A program made the position numbers and the translations under genes. Source: Xylanibacter brevis ATCC 19188 (GTDB lineage Bacteria > Bacteroidota > Bacteroidia > Bacteroidales > Bacteroidaceae). Taken from it: a DNA stretch of 64,000 nt. Shown here piece after piece: positions 17,060 through 26,264 of the stretch (its first letter is position 1; every line of letters begins with the position of its first letter). The stretch spans positions 1 to 64,000 of the forward strand of contig NZ_JHXM01000009.1 in NCBI RefSeq assembly GCF_000621725.1, given 5' to 3'. The notes under the pieces were generated by a model. It searched no databases, was not told the origin of the DNA, and saw nothing but the letters and a program-made list of their open reading frames with translations.

Positions 17060-18526
17060 ATGACACTCATCAAATCCATATCAGGAATCTACGGCACCAT
17101 CGGTGGGCGTCCTGGCGATTCGCTGAATCCCCTTGACATCGTCAAGCTCACCTCAGCCTTTGCCCACTATATTCATGGCAGGAAGATGGTCGTAGGTCGT
17201 GATGGTCGTATGTCAGGACTGATGGTGCGCAACATTGTTGTTGGCACTCTCATGGGCTTGGGCTACGATGTTATTGATATAGGCTATGCCAGCACCCCAA
17301 CCACCGAGCTTGCTGTGCGCATGGCTGGTGCTGATGGCGGTATTGTCATTACAGCCTCTCACAACCATAGCCAGTGGAATGGTCTGAAGCTACTCAATCA
17401 TAATGGAGAGTTTCTGACGCCCTATGATGGTAAAGAGATGTTGGCTCTTGCTGAGACAGAAAACTTCTGCTATGCCAATATCCAACACTTAGGGCAGTTA
17501 ACTATCGACGAAACCTTCAACCAGCGCCACATCGATGCTGTCTTAAATCTAAAGTTAGTTGATGTTGATGCCATTCGCAAGCGCCATTTCCGTGTCTGTG
17601 TTGATACCATCAATTCCGTTGGTGGCATCATTCTTCCCCAATTGTTTCAGGCTCTCGGTGTAGACTTCGAGATACTCAATGGTGAGTGCACAGGTGCCTT
17701 TGCTCATAAGCCAGAGCCCATAGAGAATAACTTGTTGGGCATTATCGGGCGCATGAAGCAAGAACATTTCGACCTCGGCATTGTTGTTGACTCCGATGTA
17801 GACCGCTTAGCATTTATCTGTGAAGACGGCACGATGTTTGGCGAAGAATACACTCTTGTCAGTGTAGCCGACTATGTGCTCAGCCATACTTCTGGCAATG
17901 CTGTTAGCGACCTCAGCAACACGCGAGCTCTGCGCGATGTCACCCTGCAGCGTGGTGGTCAGTATTTCGCCTCTGCTGTTGGCGAGGTCAATATTACCGC
18001 CAAGATGAAAGAGGTGGGTGCTATTATCGGTGGCGATGGCAATGGTGGTGTAATCTATCCTGAGTGCCACTATGGTCGCGATGCTTTGGTAGGCATTGCT
18101 CTCTTCCTGAGCAGTCTGTCTCAGCAGCAGTGCACTGTCAGCCAGTTGCGGGCCTCTTTCCCCGACTATCAGATAGCAAAGAGTTCCATCGACCTCATGC
18201 CTGATACTGATGTAGAGGCCATTCTCAAGAAAGTAAGAGACCGCTTCTCTAAAGACAAGAGCGCCCAAATCAGTGAGACCGACGGACTGAAGATAGACTT
18301 TCCCGATCGCTGGGTTTATCTGCGCAAGTCCAACACCGAACCCGTGGTGCGTGTCTATAGCGAGGCTCTCTCCATTGAGCAGGCTGACCATCTGGGCAAC
18401 GAGCTCATGCATTACTTCTACGACATGCAGAAAGACTTGGTACTTGATAAATTTGGATTAAACAACAACCTAATATTACATAACACTACTGCTCCGTTAA
18501 AGTGGACTAATTACTCTTTTAAATAA
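17060..18526 (+). CDS. glmM: Phosphohexomutase (phosphoglucosamine/phosphomannomutase family)
   Basis: The 488-residue enzyme is an alpha-D-phosphohexomutase: catalytic Ser100 in ITASHNHSQWNG, metal loop VVDSDVDRLAF, sugar-binding loop GEEYTL and phosphate loop RKSNTEPVVRVYSEA. Similar Bacteroidales proteins are annotated as GlmM, converting GlcN-6-P to GlcN-1-P for UDP-GlcNAc, but phosphomannomutase activity is possible. The family is normally about 460 residues. The last 15 or so residues (NTTAPLKWTNYSFK) are encoded by an IS4-type end starting at 18487, so the native C-terminus has been replaced. Core residues are intact, so the enzyme is probably active. Confidence 0.8.
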   Translation: MTLIKSISGIYGTIGGRPGDSLNPLDIVKLTSAFAHYIHGRKMVVGRDGRMSGLMVRNIVVGTLMGLGYDVIDIGYASTPTTELAVRMAGADGGIVITASHNHSQWNGLKLLNHNGEFLTPYDGKEMLALAETENFCYANIQHLGQLTIDETFNQRHIDAVLNLKLVDVDAIRKRHFRVCVDTINSVGGIILPQLFQALGVDFEILNGECTGAFAHKPEPIENNLLGIIGRMKQEHFDLGIVVDSDVDRLAFICEDGTMFGEEYTLVSVADYVLSHTSGNAVSDLSNTRALRDVTLQRGGQYFASAVGEVNITAKMKEVGAIIGGDGNGGVIYPECHYGRDALVGIALFLSSLSQQQCTVSQLRASFPDYQIAKSSIDLMPDTDVEAILKKVRDRFSKDKSAQISETDGLKIDFPDRWVYLRKSNTEPVVRVYSEALSIEQADHLGNELMHYFYDMQKDLVLDKFGLNNNLILHNTTAPLKWTNYSFK

Positions 18527-18624
18527 TTGAAATACAGTCCATTAAGCAAGCTTTTAAAATAAAACGGACTTGATTTTGTAATATTGGTAACCGATCACTA
18601 GTGTCCAGTTAAAGCTGGACACTA
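18487..18624 (+). mobile_element. Short IS4-type remnant (about 138 bp, MITE-like)
   Basis: It starts TACTGCTCCGTTAAAGTGGA, followed by about 90 bp similar to the outer end of the 57-kb copy, including AAACGGACTTGATTTTGTAA. It then jumps to a palindromic end: TCACTAGTGTCCAG (18595-18608), loop TTAAAG, CTGGACACTAGTGA (18615-18628). Its left end supplies the last codons and stop of the phosphohexomutase. Confidence 0.7.
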
Positions 18625-18628
18625 GTGA
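18595..18628. repeat. Perfect 14-bp inverted repeat, 6-nt loop
   Basis: The two 14-bp arms are fully complementary. The loop TTAAAG and the GTCC..GGAC edges match the terminal hairpin of the related element at 57505. No T-run follows, so it is better read as an IS end than as a terminator. Confidence 0.85.
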
Positions 18629-18679
18629 ACATTCTAAAGAACATAAACACACCCCAAAAAAGTTATTCTGTCAAAGAAC

Positions 18680-19534
18680 TCAGTCGGCCTGGATGATGAG
18701 ATAGCGACTGATGCTCCAGAAGCGGGGCACGTTGGTGATGCGCAGCGTACAACTGTTGCCATTCTGAGTGATGGAGTAAGAGTCGGAGGGCGCATCGGTC
18801 AGCACCTTAGCCTTCTTGCTGGGGATGTTGAACTGCGTGGTGTTGCGAATGTCAATCTTGGTGAAGAGCGCCTGGTTCAGCGACTCGTAGTTCACCTTCT
18901 TTTTCTTCAGCAAGCCACCGGTCAAGAGGCCCTTCTCTTTCAGGTCGCGACTGGTGCCAATGACATAGTAAGCCTTGTTGGCCTCGGCCGTCTGAGCCTC
19001 CATGGTCTGGCGCTGCTCAGCATTCTCGTCTTGCAGTGAAGACACCGTCTTGCTCAGTGAGTTGATGTCCAGACGCAGCAAGTCCATATCGGCGTTGGCC
19101 TGTGCCAACTGTTCCTCGAGCTCGGCGATGCGAGCCTCTTTGGCAGCAATCTCTGCATTCAGGTGGTCCACCAGCTTGCTCAGCTGTCCCAGCTGGTCGC
19201 TGCGTGTGGCCAACTGCTTCTGCAACTGGGCCATGCGCTCTTTGTTTGCCTGCAGGGTAGCCTTGAAGGCTTCCAAGTTCTGCATCATCTGTTCCTTGGT
19301 GATCATTGGTGACTCGTTAGACTGGCGCAGCATGCCTTCGCCCTGAGCTATAGAGTCGAGGCTGGCCGACACCTCGACCAGTGAAGACGTCAGGTCGTCG
19401 AGCACCTGCTGTTGTTGTTCGTTCACCTCCATGAGAGAGTCACGTTCCTGCTGCCAGTTGCTTTCGCTACCGCCGCCACACGATGTGAGGGCTGTTGCTA
19501 CAGCAGCCGACATCAAAATCTTAATTGCTTTCAT
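18680..19534 (-). CDS. Coiled-coil lipoprotein of unknown function
   Basis: The 284-residue protein carries a lipoprotein signal (MKAIKILMSAAVATALTSCG, lipid Cys19). A long coiled coil covers about residues 28-190, rich in Glu, Gln, Leu and Ala heptads (QLSKLVDHLNAEIAAKEARI). A C-terminal domain of about 90 residues follows, starting AYYVIGTSRDLKEKGLLTGG and ending in beta-strands (SCTLRITNVPRFWSISRYLI). The Bacteroidetes family is common but uncharacterised as far as I know. It lies 65 bp downstream of a membrane PP2C phosphatase on the same strand, so co-transcription is likely. Probably periplasmic, anchored in a membrane. Confidence 0.7.
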   Translation of the reverse strand: MKAIKILMSAAVATALTSCGGGSESNWQQERDSLMEVNEQQQQVLDDLTSSLVEVSASLDSIAQGEGMLRQSNESPMITKEQMMQNLEAFKATLQANKERMAQLQKQLATRSDQLGQLSKLVDHLNAEIAAKEARIAELEEQLAQANADMDLLRLDINSLSKTVSSLQDENAEQRQTMEAQTAEANKAYYVIGTSRDLKEKGLLTGGLLKKKKVNYESLNQALFTKIDIRNTTQFNIPSKKAKVLTDAPSDSYSITQNGNSCTLRITNVPRFWSISRYLIIQAD

Positions 19535-19599
19535 ACGTTGTTATTTTTACTTTTTCTGTCGTTATATTGAGTCTGTGAGCTAAACACTCAGTAACCAAC

Positions 19600-21081
19600 T
19601 CAATAATAAATCAAAGTGGTCATACACTGCTTGAAGTCCTGGAAGCTGACAACACGGTCGGTCGAGGTCTCCCACAACTCCTGCTGATGCTTAGGCAACT
19701 CCATGAACCACTGCATCACCTCGCGCTGCTCGGGCGAGAAGTAGGCTGCACGCAACTGATAGATGTTGGTCAGCGAGTCCACACTGTGCTGCTTAGCCAT
19801 GAAGCCATCCACGAAGATTTGTTTCATGGCGATGAGACGGTTGGAGTAGTTCTCAGCCTCCATGGCAGTGCCATTTGGATCGACGTCCTGTTCTATCTGT
19901 CGCACCACGTCGAAGGTCACATCGACGGTGCCAAGCTGATGGTAGGCATCGGCCATCGACATCTTCTCTTCGACAACGGGTGCTGCCACCTCAGGTTGTG
20001 AAGAAGCCACAAGACGAGGATAGAGGAAATAGCCTGCTACGGCCAGAAGGGCCACCACAACGATGCCCAACAGCACCTTCAACATCGGACTGCCCGACTG
20101 CGACAAATCTTGCTCTGTAGCGGGAGCGGAAGCAATAGACTGATGGTTGGTGGCAAACTTAGCAGGTTGCACGGGGGGCACAGCCTGTGTGGCGTTGTTG
20201 CCTTCAGGGAATGCTGGTGGCGGCAGAATGACCTTGCGGGCAGGATCGTTCAGGGCCTTGTTCTTGACACGAGCCTCAAACTCATCCTCGGGCAGATCCT
20301 TGTCGCCGGGCTCACGCTCCACGCTCTTCACCTTGATGAGATAGGCCGAGTGGTTGTCCTGACTGTCGCGCGAAGCGTCGATGAGTCGGGCTTCCTTCTC
20401 CTCATCGCTGCTGTTGGCACCAATGATAGAGAGCAGCAGCGCATCGTCCATGTGCTCCAACATACCGTCTGAGCACATCAGGAAATAGTCGCCAGCCTTG
20501 ATGTCGGTGATGTGGGTGAGCTCGGCCATGGTGAGCTCGGGCTGATGGGGCTGCAACGCTTTCAGAATGACATTCTTGCGGGGATCGGTGCTCATCTGTC
20601 GATAAGACAACTGTCCTATATCATAGAGCTGCTGCACCAACGAATGGTCGCGCGAACGATAGAGCATGCCCATGTCGGGACCTAACGAGGGACGAAGATG
20701 ATAGATGCGACTATCGCCGATATGGGCTGCCAAGCAACCGCCACGGTGGAAACAGAGGAAGGTCAGCGTGGTGCCCATCTCGCCCTGGTTCTTCACGTCG
20801 GCAGCATCGAGGGCTTCGTAGGCACGCGTCACAGCATTGTTGAAAGCCTCGTCTGTGAGTGGCTCGCCGGCTTGCAGCACCTCTTCAACGCTGGCACTGA
20901 TCGTGTCGCAGACGATCTTGCTGGCCACCTCGCCCTTGTCGCAGCCACCCATGCCGTCGCACACCAAGAACACGCGGTTCTCGCTGGTGGCCTGTCCCTT
21001 TGCAGGATAGATACAATCCTCCTGGTTAGGACGTGAACCTAACTCATAGATGGCATGTGGCTCTAATAATTCTATCTTCAT
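19600..21081 (-). CDS. Membrane-anchored PP2C-type Ser/Thr protein phosphatase
   Basis: Residues about 10-255 form a PP2C domain with its metal-binding motifs: GSRPNQEDC, VFLVCDGMGGCDKGEVAS, HIGDSRIYHL, FLMCSDGMLEHMDD and SQDNHSAYLI. These Asp residues bind two Mn/Mg ions and the enzyme removes phosphate from Ser/Thr. A Pro-rich linker leads to one membrane helix (about 335-357, VLLGIVVVALLAVAGYFLYP) and a 135-residue extracytoplasmic helical domain. The catalytic domain is therefore cytoplasmic and the tail may sense the envelope. No partner kinase is in the window. Promoter at 21147-21177. Confidence 0.85.
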   Translation of the reverse strand: MKIELLEPHAIYELGSRPNQEDCIYPAKGQATSENRVFLVCDGMGGCDKGEVASKIVCDTISASVEEVLQAGEPLTDEAFNNAVTRAYEALDAADVKNQGEMGTTLTFLCFHRGGCLAAHIGDSRIYHLRPSLGPDMGMLYRSRDHSLVQQLYDIGQLSYRQMSTDPRKNVILKALQPHQPELTMAELTHITDIKAGDYFLMCSDGMLEHMDDALLLSIIGANSSDEEKEARLIDASRDSQDNHSAYLIKVKSVEREPGDKDLPEDEFEARVKNKALNDPARKVILPPPAFPEGNNATQAVPPVQPAKFATNHQSIASAPATEQDLSQSGSPMLKVLLGIVVVALLAVAGYFLYPRLVASSQPEVAAPVVEEKMSMADAYHQLGTVDVTFDVVRQIEQDVDPNGTAMEAENYSNRLIAMKQIFVDGFMAKQHSVDSLTNIYQLRAAYFSPEQREVMQWFMELPKHQQELWETSTDRVVSFQDFKQCMTTLIYY

Positions 21082-21146
21082 TTATTATTCCCTAATTAAA
21101 AGTATTTTCATAAAAAAGTCCGCCAACATACGTTGATGTCAGCGGA

Positions 21147-21177
21147 CAAAGGTATATAGAATTTTCGATTCTGCCAA
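21147..21177 (-). promoter_or_regulatory. Promoter for the PP2C gene
   Basis: TTG (21175-21177) and TACCTTTG (21147-21154) on the minus strand, 20 nt apart. It overlaps the 3' end region of the protease gene upstream. Confidence 0.6.
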
Positions 21178-21195
21178 ATTTTTACGACAAAAACA

Positions 21196-24100
21196 CTACT
21201 TAACCACCTTCTTGCGACCTCCAGATATGTAAATTCCGCGTCGGGGAGCAGTGACACGGCGACCTGTAAGGTCGAAAACAGGCTGTCGGCTATTGTCGGC
21301 CTGGACGCCATCGATGCCGGTGGCCTGGACCACGGTGAGGGTGCCCGAGACGTAGGTCATCTCATAGTTTTGGGCCTCAGCACCACCCACACGAATCTCA
21401 TACTCGCCAGCAGGACTCTCGGGTGTGGCATCACAAGTGATGACGGGCTGCTTGATGAACACATCGGAGGTCTCGCCGTTGCGGAACGACTTATACTTCA
21501 GCTCAAACACGGGGTTGGGCTGTCCCACCTCGCGGGTGGCATTGAGCGCCGTGACGGTGAGTGACGACTTCGTGATGGAGAACACGCCCGGTTGACAAAC
21601 CAGACCTGGCGTGGTGATGGTGCCGGGCAGCACCGTCAGCGGATAGTCGCCCACAGGTGTGGTGGTCACCTCCATGACGTCGCACAGATACTCTGGCTCA
21701 CCATCGATGGGCGCACCGCTCAGTTCGAAGGTGATCGAGCCAGCAGAACGACCATAGCTGCGATAGCCGGTGGCAGTGACAACGGGGATGCCGGTATAGG
21801 CCAGCAACTTGCATTTGTTCTTCCAGTCGGAGTCGGCATAGGCATCCAACAGGGCGGCGGGCACAAACAGCGTGACCTGAGACTGAACACTGCTCTGACC
21901 GCGGGCCACGACTGCCTGCTCATGAGGGATGACCAGATACTTCAGGTTGAAACAATTGCCAAAGGCTTTCTCGCCCAGCGACTCGATGCTAGAGGGCAGA
22001 TGGACTATCTGTAGGGATGAGCAGCCGGTGAAGGCGCCATCGGCAATGTGCTTCAGCGAGGTAAAGTACTGCAGTTCCTCGAAACTGCGCATGTTAAGGT
22101 TCTTCTGGAACAGCGTGCCGAGGTCGGTGACCAGCGCAGCCTCATCCTGGGTGAGCTCGCCATCCTCGTTGAAGTCCCAGTTGGCAAGACAGACAGTCTG
22201 CACATACTTGTCGGCAAAGTCGATGTAGCGCAACTTTCGGCGCAGCGACTGCACGGCCTGGTTAATGTCGTCGTAGGTGCTGCTCAGATTGTCATAGACG
22301 GCCTGCTCGGCAGTGACGTCGATGGACTGTGCCACACACTCGTCGAGCATGGCGCGCATATTGGACAGCAATAGGTCGGTGCGGCGGGCTTCCTGCATAT
22401 CGGCAGCAGAGACGAAGCCCCAGAGCGTACGCTTGTCAACAGGCAACTGATCCCAGTAAAGACCGTAGGTAGGACTGGCCGCACCGCTGGTGTGACTCTC
22501 GTCGGTGCCCAGGTATTCGCCCTCCACACGGGTATTGTCGCCGGTGGGTACGCTGAGAAGGAACAAATGGTCGCCGGCCTCCTCTATCTGCCAATAGGCC
22601 TTGGTCGAGAGAGAGCCGTCGCCGAAACAGGTCTTCACGCCGTCGCCCACTTTCTTGTCGGTGGACACACGGAAGATAACCTTACTGCTACCTGACTCCT
22701 GGATGTAGTACACATTGGCGGGCATGGTGGCCGAGCGCTGGAACCAATAACTGATAGGCGTACCGCCAGTAACCACCGACTGGGTGCCGTAGGCCTCGCC
22801 CATGGCCACATACTTACGACTGCCCACATTGTAAAGGTAGCCGGGCACATCGGCCGTGATGTCAGAGAAACGGGGCTGTGTCTTACCACGGAACTCGCGA
22901 ATGGTACCAAAGTTGCGCCATACATCGGACTGCTCGTAGAGGGCCTTCGAACCATAGGGCACGTAGAGCGTGCAGAGAGACAGATCGACTCCGATAAAGG
23001 CACTTGGGTTGATGTCGATCACGTCGGGATCGGGATTCCACAGGGTGACCTCGCGCAGAGCGGTGCAATAGCCAAAGCACTGTGCGCCCAGCGTATTGAT
23101 GCCTGCGGGCAGGTTGATGCTCTTCAAACTGCTGCAGTTGCGGAAGGCATAATAATAGAGTTTCTCGATGCCGTCGGGCAGGATGATGGAGGTCAGACTG
23201 GCACAGTCGGCAAAGGTGTTGTTGTAGATGTAGGGCACGGCCTTGAAATACTGGAACTCATCGAAGCTGACGATGGGTAAACCCTTGAAAGACACATCAA
23301 AATCTTTCACCTGGGCAGCCTCGTTGAAACTCAGCTCGCCATCGTAAGACATATCCCACTGCTGACGGCAGTAGCTGCCAATGGTGTTATCCTTGAACTC
23401 GATGAGGTTGAGCTTCTGGCGCAGACTGCTCTGCGCAGCCTTGATGGCATCGAGACTACTGTCGAGGTCATCGTAAACGGCCTGCTCCTGCTCTACGTTG
23501 CGATTATTTTTGCGCGCCATATTGATGAGGTTGAGCAGTGTGGCTGCCTCGTCATAGATTTCGGTCTGGGCGGCATCGTAGGCCACAAACTTCCACAGGC
23601 AGTTCTGGGGATAGTCGGCAGAGCTGATGTCGTAATAGACGCCATAGGTAGGCATGGCGGCATTGCTGGCATGACTGGTCTGCACACCGAAGTACTGACC
23701 CTCCTGATGGCCGGTGACACTGGCGGGTATCTGAATGGTATAGACGGCATCGCCAGCGGCACTGATGGTCCAGTAGGCGCTGTTGCCGAGCGTACTGCCG
23801 TCGATAAAGACGGCCTTGACACCCTTACCCACATTCGGATCGGACGAGGTGCGGTAAACGTACTTGCCACCGAGACCGGAGTTCTCGCAGGTGATGGTAT
23901 AGACATCGGTGCCTACCGACGGCATGCTGTTGAGCTTGAAGCGCAACGGCTGGCGACCGACGATGACCTGGGTGTTGTAGGCCTCGCCACGGGTGAGGTA
24001 GCGCCCCAGACCGACGTTGTAGAGATAGTACTCCTGACCGGCCTCGATGGTGGTGAAACGACCACCTGAGAGTTCGCGGGCCTGGAAGATGGTGCCGAAG

Positions 24101-25935
24101 TCAGACCACTGGCTGGTGGCGGCGAAGTAGGCCTTGGTGCCCTGCAGCACGTGGAGGGTGGCAGCACTGAGGTCATTATCAGCAAAGACGCCCTGCCCCA
24201 TCGTGATGGCGGCGGGGTCGTAGGTGTTCACCTTGAAGGTCTGCAACTTGGTGCAACCGGCAAAGGCGCCATCGCCCAGACGGACAATGCTGACGGGCAG
24301 GTCGAAACTGGTGAGCGCGGTGCAGCCACGGAATGTGCCGGCCTCGATGGCGGTGATGGTCTCGGGCAGCGACAGGGCTGCTAGGGCTGCACAACCGCTG
24401 AAGGCCTCAGCACCAATGGCGGTGAGGTAGTCGGGCAGTACAAACTCGCTGAGCGACTGGCAACCTGCGAAGGCGCGGGCACCGATGGTCTGCAACTTGC
24501 GAGGCAGACGAACGGAGGTGAGCTTGGTGCATCCGCTGAAAGCATCGTCTGCGAGGTGCTGTAACCCGGTGAAATAATAGAGTTCGGGGAACTTGGTGAT
24601 CGAGGTCTGGCCCTGGAAGGCGGTGCCCAGATCGGTCACGGCAGCGGCCTCGTTGTAGGTCAGCTGGTCATCGTGGTTGGTATCCCAGTGTTCCAGGCAG
24701 ATAGCCTTCACATGGGTATCGGTGAAGGTCATGACCTTCTCACCATAGTTCTCGGGCTCGATGCCAACGATGATTTGTCGATAGCCGTTATAGCCATCCT
24801 CACTACCGCCAATGCCCTGACCCTGACCGGGCGTCAGGTTGGTGAGGTAGTAGTAGCCATCGCTCTGTCCGCCCCAACCCCAGTTGATGTGGTAGCGCAG
24901 GTTGCCGTCGTAGCCATCGGCCACGAAGGCATGGCCCACCGTGGCGTTGGAACCACTGATATAGACGGGACGGCGAGCAGCAATGTCGGTATAGACCACC
25001 TCGTCCCAACCGGCATCGGTGGTGACAGTGGTGTAATCGACATAGCGCACCGAACTGCCATAGCCGAAGTAGGCCTTCAGGGCGTTATAGACCTCGTAGG
25101 ACTGGGCACCAGAGGAACTGTTGGTATAGTCCATCTTCACGCTGACGCCACAATAGTGCATCAGGTCGGCCACGGCCCGGCGCTGCAGGTCGCTGGCAGT
25201 GCCATAAGTATCCTTCATATTAGCCCAGTCAATGGGGGAACCCTTGGCGATGCCTTCCACCTTCAGATTGCCGTAGGTGGGGTGCGAGGTCCACGTGGTG
25301 TAGCCGGGGATGTCCTGCTGCACCTCGCTGACAGACTTGTCGCGGTGATAATACATGATCTGTGCCATGGCGGTGGCCACACAGCCAGTGACGGAGCGTC
25401 CCAGCGTGAAGTACTCTGGACAGGTCATGTTATAGGGGTAACCCTGGCTCCACTGGCAGGTGAGCAGTGGCTCCACCTTGGGGTGCGTGGGAATGGTGGC
25501 GCTGATGACGGGAGCGCCCATTTGTATCTGCGCAATCTGGCGGGCATAGTCGTCGAGCAGTTCGCGCAGGTTGGGCGGCGCCTGGGTGTAGTCAAACTCG
25601 CCACTGTCGGTATAGCCCAGCACGGGAATGGTACTGTCGTCGCCCGACACGATGACGAAGCCGCCATTCATGCCGCGGTTGAAGACATAATAGGGCTCGG
25701 CCGTCGTGGCAGCAGCCGCACGGCGTGGGGCCAACTTCTTAGCGGCCACGGGGGCCAACTGGCGCGGGTCGTTCTGCTGAGTCATGAACGCGGCAGCACG
25801 CTTCAGAGCCTGCTGGCGGGTGATGGGATTGGCCTGGATGGTGCTGACAACAGAGACAAACAGCAGGAGCATCCATGCGAGTCGCAGCCACACCCCATGG
25901 GGCACAGCACGATAGGTGTTAGTAGGAATTATCAT
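21196..25935 (-). CDS. Secreted C10 (streptopain/interpain-like) cysteine protease with BspA-type repeats
   Basis: This 1579-residue protein has an N-terminal hydrophobic signal (about 17-35), a Spi-like propeptide (about 36-140) and a C10 peptidase domain (about 141-390) with Cys185 in GRSVTGCVATAMAQIMYYH and His335 in TVGHAFVADGYDG, then YHINWGWGG. Three blocks follow, each opening with an EF-hand-like WDxNxDxxLTxxEA motif (the second is degenerate) and LRR_5/BspA leucine-rich repeats (ITAIGAEAFSGCAAL); lectin-like modules lie between them. An MBG-type domain and a sorting tail (PVFDLTGRRVTAPRRGIYI) end it. It is probably a surface or secreted protease that binds host or glycan ligands. The repeat part resembles BspA of Tannerella. 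Confidence 0.85.
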   Translation of the reverse strand: MIIPTNTYRAVPHGVWLRLAWMLLLFVSVVSTIQANPITRQQALKRAAAFMTQQNDPRQLAPVAAKKLAPRRAAAATTAEPYYVFNRGMNGGFVIVSGDDSTIPVLGYTDSGEFDYTQAPPNLRELLDDYARQIAQIQMGAPVISATIPTHPKVEPLLTCQWSQGYPYNMTCPEYFTLGRSVTGCVATAMAQIMYYHRDKSVSEVQQDIPGYTTWTSHPTYGNLKVEGIAKGSPIDWANMKDTYGTASDLQRRAVADLMHYCGVSVKMDYTNSSSGAQSYEVYNALKAYFGYGSSVRYVDYTTVTTDAGWDEVVYTDIAARRPVYISGSNATVGHAFVADGYDGNLRYHINWGWGGQSDGYYYLTNLTPGQGQGIGGSEDGYNGYRQIIVGIEPENYGEKVMTFTDTHVKAICLEHWDTNHDDQLTYNEAAAVTDLGTAFQGQTSITKFPELYYFTGLQHLADDAFSGCTKLTSVRLPRKLQTIGARAFAGCQSLSEFVLPDYLTAIGAEAFSGCAALAALSLPETITAIEAGTFRGCTALTSFDLPVSIVRLGDGAFAGCTKLQTFKVNTYDPAAITMGQGVFADNDLSAATLHVLQGTKAYFAATSQWSDFGTIFQARELSGGRFTTIEAGQEYYLYNVGLGRYLTRGEAYNTQVIVGRQPLRFKLNSMPSVGTDVYTITCENSGLGGKYVYRTSSDPNVGKGVKAVFIDGSTLGNSAYWTISAAGDAVYTIQIPASVTGHQEGQYFGVQTSHASNAAMPTYGVYYDISSADYPQNCLWKFVAYDAAQTEIYDEAATLLNLINMARKNNRNVEQEQAVYDDLDSSLDAIKAAQSSLRQKLNLIEFKDNTIGSYCRQQWDMSYDGELSFNEAAQVKDFDVSFKGLPIVSFDEFQYFKAVPYIYNNTFADCASLTSIILPDGIEKLYYYAFRNCSSLKSINLPAGINTLGAQCFGYCTALREVTLWNPDPDVIDINPSAFIGVDLSLCTLYVPYGSKALYEQSDVWRNFGTIREFRGKTQPRFSDITADVPGYLYNVGSRKYVAMGEAYGTQSVVTGGTPISYWFQRSATMPANVYYIQESGSSKVIFRVSTDKKVGDGVKTCFGDGSLSTKAYWQIEEAGDHLFLLSVPTGDNTRVEGEYLGTDESHTSGAASPTYGLYWDQLPVDKRTLWGFVSAADMQEARRTDLLLSNMRAMLDECVAQSIDVTAEQAVYDNLSSTYDDINQAVQSLRRKLRYIDFADKYVQTVCLANWDFNEDGELTQDEAALVTDLGTLFQKNLNMRSFEELQYFTSLKHIADGAFTGCSSLQIVHLPSSIESLGEKAFGNCFNLKYLVIPHEQAVVARGQSSVQSQVTLFVPAALLDAYADSDWKNKCKLLAYTGIPVVTATGYRSYGRSAGSITFELSGAPIDGEPEYLCDVMEVTTTPVGDYPLTVLPGTITTPGLVCQPGVFSITKSSLTVTALNATREVGQPNPVFELKYKSFRNGETSDVFIKQPVITCDATPESPAGEYEIRVGGAEAQNYEMTYVSGTLTVVQATGIDGVQADNSRQPVFDLTGRRVTAPRRGIYISGGRKKVVK

Positions 25936-25979
25936 GAGTACATGTTGTTAGTAAATTACTTGTAGTTATAAGTTTGCAG

Positions 25980-26010
25980 CAAAGGTAATAATTCTTTTCG
26001 ACACCGACAA
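25980..26010 (-). promoter_or_regulatory. Promoter for the C10 protease gene
   Basis: TTG (26008-26010) and TACCTTTG (25980-25987) on the minus strand, 20 nt apart, about 45 nt upstream of the start codon. Confidence 0.65.
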
Positions 26011-26044
26011 GTGTTTCTGGGAGTTTTTAAGGGAGAGAAAACGT

Positions 26045-26264
26045 TTGGCGCCCCCAAACGACTGGTTTGGAGGCGCCAAAGGGTTGGATTGGAGCCCCCA
26101 AACGGACCGTTTGGAGGCACTAAACAAATGAGGCGCTGCGAGCATACAATTACTTTGCCGTAAGGGCACCTTGACTTTGCCGTAAGGAAAGCTCGGGTAT
26201 GCCGTAACGAAAGGGATGGTTTGCCGTAAGGAAACCTGGGGCTTGCCGTAACCAGACTCAGGCT
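26045..26264. repeat. 22-bp-period array 3 (ten units)
   Basis: Cores every 22 bp: 26045 TTGGCGCCCCCAA, 26067 TTGGAGGCGCCAA, 26089 TTGGAGCCCCCAA, 26111 TTGGAGGCACTAA, 26133 GCGCTGCGAGCAT, 26155 TTGCCGTAAGGGC, 26177 TTGCCGTAAGGAA, 26199 ATGCCGTAACGAA, 26221 TTGCCGTAAGGAA, 26243 TTGCCGTAACCAG. The spacers are 9 bp and differ. The last unit covers the stop codon (26258-26260) of the metal permease gene. This 322-bp gap holds no gene apart from the protease promoter. Confidence 0.85.

Noticed and set aside
18595..18628. Perfect 14-bp hairpin as a terminator of the phosphohexomutase gene
   Set aside because: There is no T-run after it, and its loop and edges match the terminal hairpin of the IS4-type element at 57505.
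24673..25965. 430-codon open frame antisense to the C10 protease gene
   Set aside because: The opposite strand encodes the protease catalytic motifs. The antisense product is a Gly/Val/His-rich sequence with no recognisable domain.
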